DNA from: Mycobacterium sp.
GTDB taxonomy: Bacteria; Actinomycetota; Actinomycetes; Mycobacteriales; Mycobacteriaceae
Reading direction: 5' to 3'
Length of the DNA stretch: 62,376 nt
NCBI GenBank assembly: GCA_016197405.1
Contig: JACPVR010000014.1
Location: forward strand, 1-62,376
This document shows, one piece after another, positions 28,802-36,593 of this stretch (its first letter is position 1; each line of letters begins with the position of its first letter). Made by a program: the position numbers and the translations under genes. Below the pieces are notes generated by a model. That model saw only the letters and a list, made by a program, of their open reading frames with translations, did no database searches and had not been told where the DNA came from.

Positions 28802-29148
28802 AAGATCGAGTACACCTTCCGGACGGTGTCGTGGATGTGCCAGGTGCCGGTCCAGCCCTTGGGAAAGACCGCCATATCGCCGACCCCGACCTCGGACGGT
28901 TCGCCGCCATCGGGTGTCACCGTCATCCGGCCCGCCACGATGTAGATCACCTCGTGGGTCTCCAGCGTCCAGCGCGACAGCCCCGGCTCGCACTGCCAGA
29001 TCCCCGCCGACGAGTCACCGTCGACCCACAGCTCGACGCCGTGGGTGGCCATCGGCGCACCGGTGGCCTCCGGCAGCGGCCCCCAGTCCTCCAGCTCGGC
29101 GACGGCGGCGCCGGCCAACAACGGTGTGCTGATCACAGGTGAGTTCAT
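28798..29148 (-). CDS. Cupin-domain protein
   Basis: 116 residues from ATG 29148. A small single-domain cupin of the (S)-ureidoglycine-aminohydrolase-like/DUF861 type: the barrel motifs are seen in WTLETHEVIYIVAGRMTVTPDGG and VGVGDMAVFPKGWTGTWHI. The first motif has lost most of the usual His ligands, so metal binding is uncertain. The start overlaps the stop of the FAD oxidase gene (ATGA), so the two are translationally coupled. A role in handling an unstable amine oxidation product is possible but not shown. Confidence 0.8.
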   Translation of the reverse strand: MNSPVISTPLLAGAAVAELEDWGPLPEATGAPMATHGVELWVDGDSSAGIWQCEPGLSRWTLETHEVIYIVAGRMTVTPDGGEPSEVGVGDMAVFPKGWTGTWHIHDTVRKVYSIF

Positions 29149-30365
29149 GACGAGACCTTCTCTGCGGTAACGGTTTGCGGGAACGGTAGTGATATCGGCT
29201 CGGGCTCCAGCCTGCTGTGACCGTCGGCGTCGAACCGGTCCAGACCGAGATCGGTGACGTCGAGCCAGCCGCACTCGCCGGTCATGGTGAGGTCGGCGGC
29301 GACCTGCGCCACCGCGGGGCCCCACATCATTCCGTGGCCGGCGGCACTGGCGACCACGGTGCCTTCGACCGGGCCGTCGTCGGTCAGCAGCGGTCCCAGG
29401 ATCGGCAGGTGATCAGGTGTGTAGTCGATTGTCGCGGCCCAGCTGCGACGCAGGCCGAGGCCCCGCACAGCGGGGTACAACTCCTCGATCCGGTGCCTGG
29501 CCTTCTCGTAATAGGTCCAGTCGAACTCCCCCGCGACACCGGGCTGTTCGTCGGGATTGCTCATACCCCAAAGCAATCCGCCGAACTCGCCGGGGCGCCA
29601 GTAGATTCCCGACACCACGTCGAAGACCATGGGCAGCGCCCACACGTCGGCCCCGGTGACCGGTGCGGTCACCACCACCTGATGCCGGGTGCCGCCGGCA
29701 TGGACGCGCCCGCCGGCCAGCGATCCGACCTCCCCGAGCTGCGGGCCACCGGTGAGCACCACGCGGTCGGTCTGGATCGGACCGTCGGCGGTGTCCACCC
29801 CGATGACGCGGCCACCGGAGGTCCGCAGTCCCGTGAAAGCGCAACGCTCCCGCACATCGACACCGTGCACGGCGAGTGCGGCGGTGTAGGCCAGCACATT
29901 GCGCGGCGCGTCGATGTATCCGTCGCCCGGCGCATTCGATGCGCCCATCGTGACACCCTGCGCCAGGCCGGTGTCGCGGCTGTCCAGTTCCGAGCCCGAA
30001 ACCCACTCGACGTCCAGACCAAGACTGCGTTGCAGGGCGATACGGTCATGCGCCTGGTCGACCTCGGCCTGGCTGAAACACGGCATCAGGTACCCCTGGG
30101 CGACGAAGCCGCAGTCCAGCGGGAACCGGTCACCGCTCTGGCGATAGAACTCCTGGCTGCGCATACCGAGCCGGATGGCGGTCTCGGTGCCCCCTTGTGC
30201 ACGCACCATGCCCGCGGCTCGGCTACTGGCACCCTCACCGAGGGTGCCGGCGTCCAGCAGGACGATATCGCGTACGCCGCTTTCGGCGAGCAGAACGGCG
30301 GTCCACGCACCGACCGTGCCACCCCCCACCACCACGACGTCGGCACGAGAAGAGGAGCTGGTCAT
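29145..30365 (-). CDS. FAD-dependent amine oxidase/dehydrogenase (DAO family)
   Basis: 406 residues from ATG 30365; an ATG at 30383 is two bases from operator copy 3 and less likely. DAO/glycine-oxidase/sarcosine-oxidase fold: VVVVGGGTVGAWTAVLLAESG (FAD ADP-binding), GASSRAAGMVRAQGG, and the C-terminal DYTPDHLPILGP and SAAGHGMMWGPAVAQ segments that close over the flavin. It probably oxidises a secondary or tertiary amine such as an N-methyl amino acid to an imine or aldehyde. It forms an operon with the cupin gene and diverges from the acyl-CoA dehydrogenase. Confidence 0.87.
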   Translation of the reverse strand: MTSSSSRADVVVVGGGTVGAWTAVLLAESGVRDIVLLDAGTLGEGASSRAAGMVRAQGGTETAIRLGMRSQEFYRQSGDRFPLDCGFVAQGYLMPCFSQAEVDQAHDRIALQRSLGLDVEWVSGSELDSRDTGLAQGVTMGASNAPGDGYIDAPRNVLAYTAALAVHGVDVRERCAFTGLRTSGGRVIGVDTADGPIQTDRVVLTGGPQLGEVGSLAGGRVHAGGTRHQVVVTAPVTGADVWALPMVFDVVSGIYWRPGEFGGLLWGMSNPDEQPGVAGEFDWTYYEKARHRIEELYPAVRGLGLRRSWAATIDYTPDHLPILGPLLTDDGPVEGTVVASAAGHGMMWGPAVAQVAADLTMTGECGWLDVTDLGLDRFDADGHSRLEPEPISLPFPQTVTAEKVSS

Positions 30366-30384
30366 ACCACGAAACCGTGGCATA

Positions 30385-30400
30385 GACTGAACGCTCAGTC
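30385..30400. promoter_or_regulatory. Operator copy 3 (GACTGA-N4-TCAGTC)
   Basis: GACTGA (30385-30390), ACGC, TCAGTC (30395-30400): perfect 6-bp arms identical to copy 1. It sits between the divergent FAD oxidase and acyl-CoA dehydrogenase genes. Confidence 0.7.
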
Positions 30401-30427
30401 AAGAGCAATGCGAGGATGGGACAACGC

Positions 30428-31609
30428 ATGTACGGTCTGTCGTCCGAGGATCAGCGCATCCGTGATACCGCTTTCGAGTTCGCCGAAACGCTCATCCCCT
30501 ATGAGGTCGAGGCCGAGCTGGCGGGCGGGCACCTGCCCGAGGAGTTGACCGAGGAGTTCCAGGCCAAGGCGATCAAGCTGGGTCTCTACGCCACCAATAT
30601 CCCGGCCTCCGCCGGCGGGCCGGGGTGCACCGCGTTGCAGCAGGTTCTGGTTCAGGAACAAGTAGGACGCGTCACCAACGGCCTCGCCTGGGTCATGCAC
30701 ACCCCACCACAGTGGTGGGTCGACGTGGCGACCGACTACCAACGGGAACGCTGGCTACTGCCCGCCGTACGCGGCGAGAAGCACGAGGCGTATGCGATAA
30801 CCGAGGAATTCGCCGGATCGGATGTGTCCGACCTGGCCGCCACCGCACGACGCGAAGGCGACGAGTATGTCGTCAATGGCGTCAAATGGCATGTCACTTC
30901 CTACAACCTCGCGCAGTATCTGTTCGTCCAGGCGGTCCTGGAGAACGGTGAGTTCGCCGGCGACCACGTGCTGTTGGTGGTCGACCTACCCTGGCCGGGC
31001 GTCGAAGTGGTTCGCACACCACACTATTCGCACCATATCGCCGACGAGCACCCCATCGTGTCGTTCACCGACGTCCGGGTTCCGGTCACCCACCTGGTGG
31101 GCGCCGAGGGACAGGGCATGACGTTCACCCAGGACTGGTTCCGGTTCGAGCGGATGATGGTGGCAGCACGCTGCGTGGGCGCCGCACAGCGGCTGCTGGA
31201 CGAGATGACCAACTTCGCGCAGAACCGCATCATCGACGGTAAGCCGCTGGGTGAATATCAATTGGTGGCAGGCATGCTCGCCGACAGTGCAACCGAAGTC
31301 TTCGCGGCCCGCACCATGCTCTACGAGGTGGCCCGTTCGATCGATGCCGGCCTGGACCGCAAGACGCTGCACGGTCAGGCCTCGATGGCCAAGCTGTACT
31401 GCTCGGAGATGGCGGGCCGGGTCGCCGACCGCGCGGTCCAGGTGTTCGGCGGGCGGGGTTATATGCGTGAGAACGTCGCCGAGCGGATGTTCCGCGAGCT
31501 GCGGGTCGAACGGATCTGGGAGGGCGCCAGCGAGATTCAGCGGCTTATCGTGGCACGGCAGCTGATGAACCGGGGCTCGGCGGCGTTGCTGGGAACGACG
31601 CCGGGGTAG
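30428..31609 (+). CDS. Acyl-CoA dehydrogenase
   Basis: 393 residues from ATG 30428 (GAGG upstream; an ATG at 30416 is the alternative). FAD-dependent alpha,beta-dehydrogenation of an acyl-CoA. Family features: AYAITEEFAGSDVSDLAAT around the flavin site, WHVTSYNLAQYLFVQA, the RFERMMVAARCVGAA helix, and the C-terminal VQVFGGRGYMRENVAERMFRELRVERIWEGASEIQ, whose Glu in IWEGASEIQ is the usual catalytic base position. It is controlled by operator copy 3, so it probably acts on the CoA ester made by the nearby NDP-forming synthetase. Confidence 0.9.
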   Translation: MYGLSSEDQRIRDTAFEFAETLIPYEVEAELAGGHLPEELTEEFQAKAIKLGLYATNIPASAGGPGCTALQQVLVQEQVGRVTNGLAWVMHTPPQWWVDVATDYQRERWLLPAVRGEKHEAYAITEEFAGSDVSDLAATARREGDEYVVNGVKWHVTSYNLAQYLFVQAVLENGEFAGDHVLLVVDLPWPGVEVVRTPHYSHHIADEHPIVSFTDVRVPVTHLVGAEGQGMTFTQDWFRFERMMVAARCVGAAQRLLDEMTNFAQNRIIDGKPLGEYQLVAGMLADSATEVFAARTMLYEVARSIDAGLDRKTLHGQASMAKLYCSEMAGRVADRAVQVFGGRGYMRENVAERMFRELRVERIWEGASEIQRLIVARQLMNRGSAALLGTTPG

Positions 31610-31610
31610 C

Positions 31611-33617
31611 TCACACCTCGATGGAGGGATGCAGCCGTTCCATCGTGTACTGCCGGTTTCTTCGCGCTGACCACGCACTGGCGCCCAGCGATACCACCAG
31701 CACACCGCTCAGCACCGCCACCGCGATCCACAGTCGGGAGTCGATACCGCCGACCGTGAGCTGCCGTAAACCGTTGACGGCATAGGTCATCGGGTCGAAG
31801 GGATGGATGATCTGGAACGGTTTGGCGGTCGTCTCGACCGGATAGATACCGCCCGCCGATACCAGTTGGAACATCAGGAACGCCAGCGTCGCGACCCGGC
31901 CGACGGCCACGCCGAGCAGCGCGTTGAAGGCCTGGATCATCGCCAGGAAGGCCGCGGCGATCAGGCCGAGGAACGCGACCGTGGCGAATGTGTACTTGGC
32001 GTGCAGCCCGACGCCGAAATGCACCACGACATACATCACCAGCACCTGGCACACGGCGATCAGCAGGGCCGGCCAGTAGGACGCCAGCACCACCCGCAGC
32101 GCACCGAGACCGTTGACGATCGGCCGGGACTGCAGCGGTGTCAACAACATCCAGATGATCAGGGTGCCGATGAACAGTGCCAGGGGCAGGAAGAACGGTG
32201 CGAATCCGGTACCGAAGGTGGCGGCTTCGTTATGGGTCACCAGATCCAGTGCGACCGGAGCCGACAGGGTGTGCGCCACCTCGGTGCGTTGCTGGGGCGT
32301 CCAGGTCGGCACCTGGGTGGACCCCTCGCGAAGCTTGACCGCCAATTCGTGGCTGCCGGCTCGCAACTTGTCGGTACCGTCCGCGAGTCGCTGTGCGCCA
32401 CCTGCGAGTTGGTTGCTGCCGTTGCTCAGGGCAACCAAACCGCTGGACAACCGCTGTGCCCCGGAGTTGAGCTCGTCGACACCGTTGCGCAGCTGGGTGA
32501 TGTCGGCACGCAATCCGCCGTCGACCGCCTTGGTGAGAAATACCCGTAGCTTGCCGTTGGGATCGCCCAGCTCGTTCTCCAGTTGAGTTGCGCTGTCGCG
32601 CAGCCGGATCAGTCCGTCGTCGGTTGCCGGGTCGATACCCTGAGCACCCAGCAGACTCTTGGCACCTGCGAGCACTTCGCCGACATCGCGCACCGCCGGA
32701 TCCGGATTGGTGCGCAGTGTGCCCACCGCCTGGTCGATTATCGCGGCCGCCTGCGTCTGGTCGATGTTCAGCGCGGCGATCCGGTCGGTGGTCGAGCGCA
32801 CCGCCCCGCTGAGATGCGCCGCCACCCGGCCCACCTCGTCGGGGTCCAGACCGAGGCCGTCGACCCTGTCGAGCACGGTCAACAACGGCGTGGTGGCGGT
32901 GTCGACGGCGCTCGAGAGCTTCTTCGTACCGGCGGCCAACTGGGCCGAGCCGTCCCGTGCGGTGACCATTCCGGCAGCGAGTGTGTCTGCGCCGGTGGAC
33001 AATTGCTGTGCACCGTTGGCGGCGGTGTCGGTGCCGTCGGCGAGCTGTTGGGCGCCGTCGGCAGCCTGCACGAGCCCCGCCCCGGCGTCGGTCAGACCGG
33101 TGAGCACCGTGCCGACACTACGTTCGCCGATTTTCTCGTTGACCTGGTTGAGCACTTCACGCGCGGCGTTCTGCCCGATGATCGAGGCCAGATAGTTGTT
33201 GGCGTTGTTGAAGGTGAACTGGATCTTGGCTTGCTGCGGGTCACCTCCCGACGGGGAGGCGATGGCGGTGCTGAAATCGGCGGGCAGCGTTATCGAGAAG
33301 TAGTACCGCCCGCTGGCCACGCCGTCGGCCGCCTCCTGCGCGGAGACCTCGTGCAGCTGCAACTGCCCGGAATCCAGCAGGGACTGGGCGACCTCGTCAC
33401 CGGCACGCAGCTGCTGGCCTTGTGCGGTGGCCCCGGTGTCCTCGTTGACCAATGCCACCGGCACCTTGTCGACCTCGTTGAACGGATTCCAGAACGCCCA
33501 CAGGTACATCGCCCCGTACAGCAGCGGCAGCAGGATCACGGTCACCATGGCGATACGGGGCAACGTGCCCCGGGAGTAACGCTTGAGGTCGGTTCCCAAC
33601 GACATTCCGGCGAGCAC
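31611..33617 (-). CDS. YhgE/Pip-type membrane protein
   Basis: 668 residues from GTG 33617. One N-terminal span (IAMVTVILLPLLYGAMYLW), a large extracytoplasmic region with long heptad-like repeats (LADGTD, LSTGAD, LAAGT and further G-A-x-x-L-x-x-G units), and about five C-terminal spans of the ABC-2 permease type. This is the architecture of YhgE/Pip proteins, which include phage-infection proteins and type VII-linked or RND-like export accessories. It is encoded 2 bp after a degenerate ABC ATPase, so the two probably form a transporter-like complex. Substrate unknown. Confidence 0.85.
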   Translation of the reverse strand: MLAGMSLGTDLKRYSRGTLPRIAMVTVILLPLLYGAMYLWAFWNPFNEVDKVPVALVNEDTGATAQGQQLRAGDEVAQSLLDSGQLQLHEVSAQEAADGVASGRYYFSITLPADFSTAIASPSGGDPQQAKIQFTFNNANNYLASIIGQNAAREVLNQVNEKIGERSVGTVLTGLTDAGAGLVQAADGAQQLADGTDTAANGAQQLSTGADTLAAGMVTARDGSAQLAAGTKKLSSAVDTATTPLLTVLDRVDGLGLDPDEVGRVAAHLSGAVRSTTDRIAALNIDQTQAAAIIDQAVGTLRTNPDPAVRDVGEVLAGAKSLLGAQGIDPATDDGLIRLRDSATQLENELGDPNGKLRVFLTKAVDGGLRADITQLRNGVDELNSGAQRLSSGLVALSNGSNQLAGGAQRLADGTDKLRAGSHELAVKLREGSTQVPTWTPQQRTEVAHTLSAPVALDLVTHNEAATFGTGFAPFFLPLALFIGTLIIWMLLTPLQSRPIVNGLGALRVVLASYWPALLIAVCQVLVMYVVVHFGVGLHAKYTFATVAFLGLIAAAFLAMIQAFNALLGVAVGRVATLAFLMFQLVSAGGIYPVETTAKPFQIIHPFDPMTYAVNGLRQLTVGGIDSRLWIAVAVLSGVLVVSLGASAWSARRNRQYTMERLHPSIEV

Positions 33618-33619
33618 GG

Positions 33620-34327
33620 CTAGGCCCCGTTCTTCTGTTGTGCGGCGAGCTGCGCCCGTTCGGTGTTGGCGACGGGCAGCTGTGCCCGCACCGACTGGTC
33701 GGTCACACCGTTGACCGTCGTGGTGACGACGGTCTGCTGTCCGCCCAGGTCGATCAGGCGCTGCACCGCGAGTTCACGGTGGGCATCACTGGTGACGAAA
33801 TCGAGGTTGCCGACGACCAACAGCGGTGGCCTGCGGGTGTTGGCCAGCGCGATACGCATCAACAGCTGGTCGAGTTCGGTCAGCTCGTCGAAGAACTCGG
33901 TGAGCGGCGGGAGCGGCAGGTCACCGAACACCGGGCCGCAGAGCGCAGCCAGGTCCGCTTCGTCGGCCCGGCGCACCATCCGGTGCCACGGCGCATCCCA
34001 GCGCCGTTGCTCGGTGATCAGATCGCGGACGGTCACGGATTCGGCGACGGTGTCGAGTTCGTCGATATTGGCCAGGCCGGCGACGCCGAATATGTCGCGG
34101 GTCACGGTCCGGCCGAAGACCGTGAGCTGTCCGGACTGTTGTCGCATCCGGCCGGCCAGTGTCATCAGCAGCGCCGTGCGTCCCGAGCCCGCGGGGCACA
34201 CCAGCACCGTCAGGCCTCCGGCCGGAATCTCGAGGTCGACGGGTCCGTAGACGGGTCCCCACGGACCGCGCATCGTAAGACCACGTGCCAGCACTGCCAG
34301 GTCGTCGGTCGGTTCGGGATCCGTCAT
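33620..34327 (-). CDS. Degenerate ABC-type ATPase paired with the YhgE/Pip protein
   Basis: 235 residues. It has ABC nucleotide-binding-domain layout, but the key motifs are eroded. The Walker A reads CPAGSGRTALL with Arg in place of Lys, there is no LSGGQ signature (the corresponding stretch is LTELDQLLMRIALA), and Walker B reads LLVVGNLDFV without the Asp-Glu pair. ATP hydrolysis therefore seems unlikely, although nucleotide binding could remain. It lies in an operon with the YhgE/Pip membrane protein. Intact-looking reading frame and codon use suggest it is maintained rather than decaying. Confidence 0.75.
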   Translation of the reverse strand: MTDPEPTDDLAVLARGLTMRGPWGPVYGPVDLEIPAGGLTVLVCPAGSGRTALLMTLAGRMRQQSGQLTVFGRTVTRDIFGVAGLANIDELDTVAESVTVRDLITEQRRWDAPWHRMVRRADEADLAALCGPVFGDLPLPPLTEFFDELTELDQLLMRIALANTRRPPLLVVGNLDFVTSDAHRELAVQRLIDLGGQQTVVTTTVNGVTDQSVRAQLPVANTERAQLAAQQKNGA

Positions 34328-34479
34328 CAGCCAATCTCAGCACAGCAGCAACACCCGCACCGGGCCGTCGCTCAGATCGGAAGCGCCGAGTTGGCGCGCA
34401 GTTCCACCACCGTGGCAAAGTGTTCATCGCCATTGTCTCCGTCCGGCCGGCGCGGCAGAACCTCCACGAAAGCACCGAT

Positions 34480-36519
34480 ATGAACAGCATCGCTCCCAGC
34501 TCGATACTGCCCGGTGGGCAGGATTTGGATTCTGCTATCGCTGAAGGCGCGCGTGCCTATGAACTGGACCGCAAGCACGTGTTCCATTCCTGGTCAGCAC
34601 AAGCCCAAATCACCCCGATGACCATCGTCGCCGCCGACGGCCAATACGTCTGGGACGGCAACGGCAACAAACTCCTCGACTTCTCCGGCCAACTCGTCTT
34701 CACCAACATCGGCCACCAACACCCCAAAGTCGTTGCCGCCATCGCCGAACAAGCCGCCAAACTCTGCACCATCGCCCCCCAACACGTCAACGCCGCCCGC
34801 TCCGAAGCCGCCCGCCTCATCGCCGAACGCACCCCCGGCGACCTCAACCGGGTGTTCTTCACCAACGGCGGCGCCGACGCCGTCGAACACGCCATCCGCA
34901 TGGCACGCCTACACACCGGCCGCTACAAAGTCCTCTCGCGCTACCGCTCCTACCACGGCGGCACCGACACCGCCATCAACCTCACCGGCGACCCCCGCCG
35001 CTACCCCAACGACTACGCCAGCGCCGGCGTCGTGCACTTCAACGGTCCGTTCCTCTACCGCTCGTCGTTCTACGCCGAGAACGAGCAGCAGGAGAGCGAA
35101 CGCGCCCTGGAATACCTGGAACGGCTGATCCAACACGAAGGTGCCACCTCGTTCGCCGCGATCATCCTCGAATCCGTCCCCGGCACCGCCGGCATCATGG
35201 TCCCCCCACCCGGATACCTCGCCGGCGTCCGCGAAATCTGCAACAAATACGGCATCGTCATGATCGCCGACGAAGTCATGGCCGGCTTCGGCCGCACCGG
35301 AAAATGGTTCGCCATCCAACACTTCGACGTCACCCCCGACCTCATGACCTTCGCCAAAGGCGTCACCTCCGGCTACGTCCCCCTCGGCGGCGTCGCCATC
35401 AACGACGCCATCTATGCGACGTTCGCCGACCGCGCCTACCCCGGCGGCCTCACCTACTCCGGACACCCCCTGGCCTGCGCCGCCGCCGTCGCCACCATCA
35501 CCGCCATGGAAGACGAAAACATGGTCGCCAACGCCGCCCACATCGGCCAAACCGTCCTCGGCCCCGGCCTACACGAACTCGCCGCCAAACACCCCAGCGT
35601 CGGCGAAGTCCGCGGCCTCGGCGTCTTCTGGGCCATCGAACTCGTCACCAACCAAACCACCCGCGAACCACTAGCCCCCTACGGCGCCACCAGCCCCGCC
35701 ATGAACGCCGTCATCGCCGCCTGCAAAACCGGCGGCCTACTGCCCTTCGCCAACTTCAACCGCATCCACACCACCCCCGCCTGCAACATCACCAACACCC
35801 AAGCCACCGAAGGCCTGCGTCCACGGTTGCGTGGCCTGTCACGGGACGCCTGGTATGCGGCGGGCAGTCTGGCGGCGGCGCTGACGGTGATGAACACCTG
35901 CTTTTATCTCGCGCTGGAACGCATCCCGCTCGGCGCGGCGGTAACCGTGGAAGTTCTTGGCCCGCTGATTTTTTCGGTCGTCACCAGCAACCGGCGCATC
36001 GCCTGGCTGTGGGCAGCGCTGGCGTTGACGGGCGTCGGCGTACTGGGCTTGTCACAACACCACCTGGACGGTGTCGATCCGGTGGGATTCGCGTTCGCCG
36101 GTGTGGCTGCGGTGGCGTGGGCGGCATACATCGCGGCATCCGCGAGGGCCGGTGCGGCGTTCCCCAGGCTCGACGGGCTTGCTCTTGCCACATTGTTCGG
36201 CGCATTGGCGATGGCGCCGTTCGCGTTGTTCTCCATCGATTTCTCGGCGGCGCTGCAGCCGAAGGTGCTCGGGCTGGCTGTCCTGGTCGGGCTGATGTCC
36301 TCGGTCATTCCGTATTCCCTGGAATTGGTGTCATTGCGCCGGCTTTCGGCTTCGACCTTCGCGATCCTGACATCGGCCTCCCCCGCCACCGCCGCAGTTG
36401 CCGGCTGGTTGGTGCTGGGACAGCGGTTGGGTGTGCCGGGTTATCTGGCGATCGTCCTGGTCTCGGCAGCGTGCATCGGCGCCGTGCGGTCGGCGCACTC
36501 CGGCCGGACGATAATCTGA
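34480..36519 (+). CDS. Chimeric gene: class III aminotransferase fused to truncated EamA exporter
   Basis: 679 residues from ATG 34480. Residues 1-445 are a class III PLP aminotransferase: FTNGGADAVEHAIRMAR, IADEVMAGFGRTG, and the PLP lysine in MTFAKGVTSG. The family's final ~20 residues are missing. At about 35815-35820 the frame passes directly into LRPRLRGLSRDAWY and then the last ~230 residues of an EamA/RhtA-type exporter (FYLALERIPLGAAVTVEVLGPL), which lacks its first two spans. The fusion has no linker and joins unrelated families at non-boundary points, so it looks like a recombination scar rather than a working bifunctional protein. Much of the aminotransferase part uses C-ending codons with CAA and AAA, unlike its neighbours. 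Confidence 0.75.
   Translation: MNSIAPSSILPGGQDLDSAIAEGARAYELDRKHVFHSWSAQAQITPMTIVAADGQYVWDGNGNKLLDFSGQLVFTNIGHQHPKVVAAIAEQAAKLCTIAPQHVNAARSEAARLIAERTPGDLNRVFFTNGGADAVEHAIRMARLHTGRYKVLSRYRSYHGGTDTAINLTGDPRRYPNDYASAGVVHFNGPFLYRSSFYAENEQQESERALEYLERLIQHEGATSFAAIILESVPGTAGIMVPPPGYLAGVREICNKYGIVMIADEVMAGFGRTGKWFAIQHFDVTPDLMTFAKGVTSGYVPLGGVAINDAIYATFADRAYPGGLTYSGHPLACAAAVATITAMEDENMVANAAHIGQTVLGPGLHELAAKHPSVGEVRGLGVFWAIELVTNQTTREPLAPYGATSPAMNAVIAACKTGGLLPFANFNRIHTTPACNITNTQATEGLRPRLRGLSRDAWYAAGSLAAALTVMNTCFYLALERIPLGAAVTVEVLGPLIFSVVTSNRRIAWLWAALALTGVGVLGLSQHHLDGVDPVGFAFAGVAAVAWAAYIAASARAGAAFPRLDGLALATLFGALAMAPFALFSIDFSAALQPKVLGLAVLVGLMSSVIPYSLELVSLRRLSASTFAILTSASPATAAVAGWLVLGQRLGVPGYLAIVLVSAACIGAVRSAHSGRTII
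35818..36519 (+). pseudogene. EamA/RhtA-type exporter fragment (3' two-thirds)
   Basis: This part of the chimeric frame encodes about seven or eight hydrophobic segments with the second EamA repeat complete (GLMSSVIPYSLELVSLRRLSASTFAILTSASPATAAVAGW). The first ~70 residues of a normal exporter of about 300 residues are absent. It has no start codon of its own with a convincing ribosome-binding site. Functional transport is unlikely. Confidence 0.7.
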
Positions 36520-36575
36520 ATTCTCTTCTTTCACTTGGGTTTCTGTAGTCACACTGCGCGGTTTGTGTCGGTGTA

Positions 36576-36591
36576 TCGAACTAGTGTTCGA
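36576..36591 (+). promoter_or_regulatory. Mycobacterial LexA (SOS) box
   Basis: TCGAAC (36576-36581), TAGT, GTTCGA (36586-36591) is a perfect match to the mycobacterial SOS-box pattern TCGAAC-N4-GTTCGA. It ends two bases before the ATG of the 13E12 gene, so LexA bound here should block its transcription. SOS boxes in front of 13E12-family genes are known in M. tuberculosis. Confidence 0.85.
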
Positions 36592-36593
36592 GT

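Noticed and set aside
32341..33140. Repeat-like pattern suggestive of a tandem repeat or CRISPR
   Set aside because: The periodicity comes from heptad-like protein repeats (L-x-x-G units) in the YhgE/Pip protein; the DNA copies are too divergent and lack spacers.
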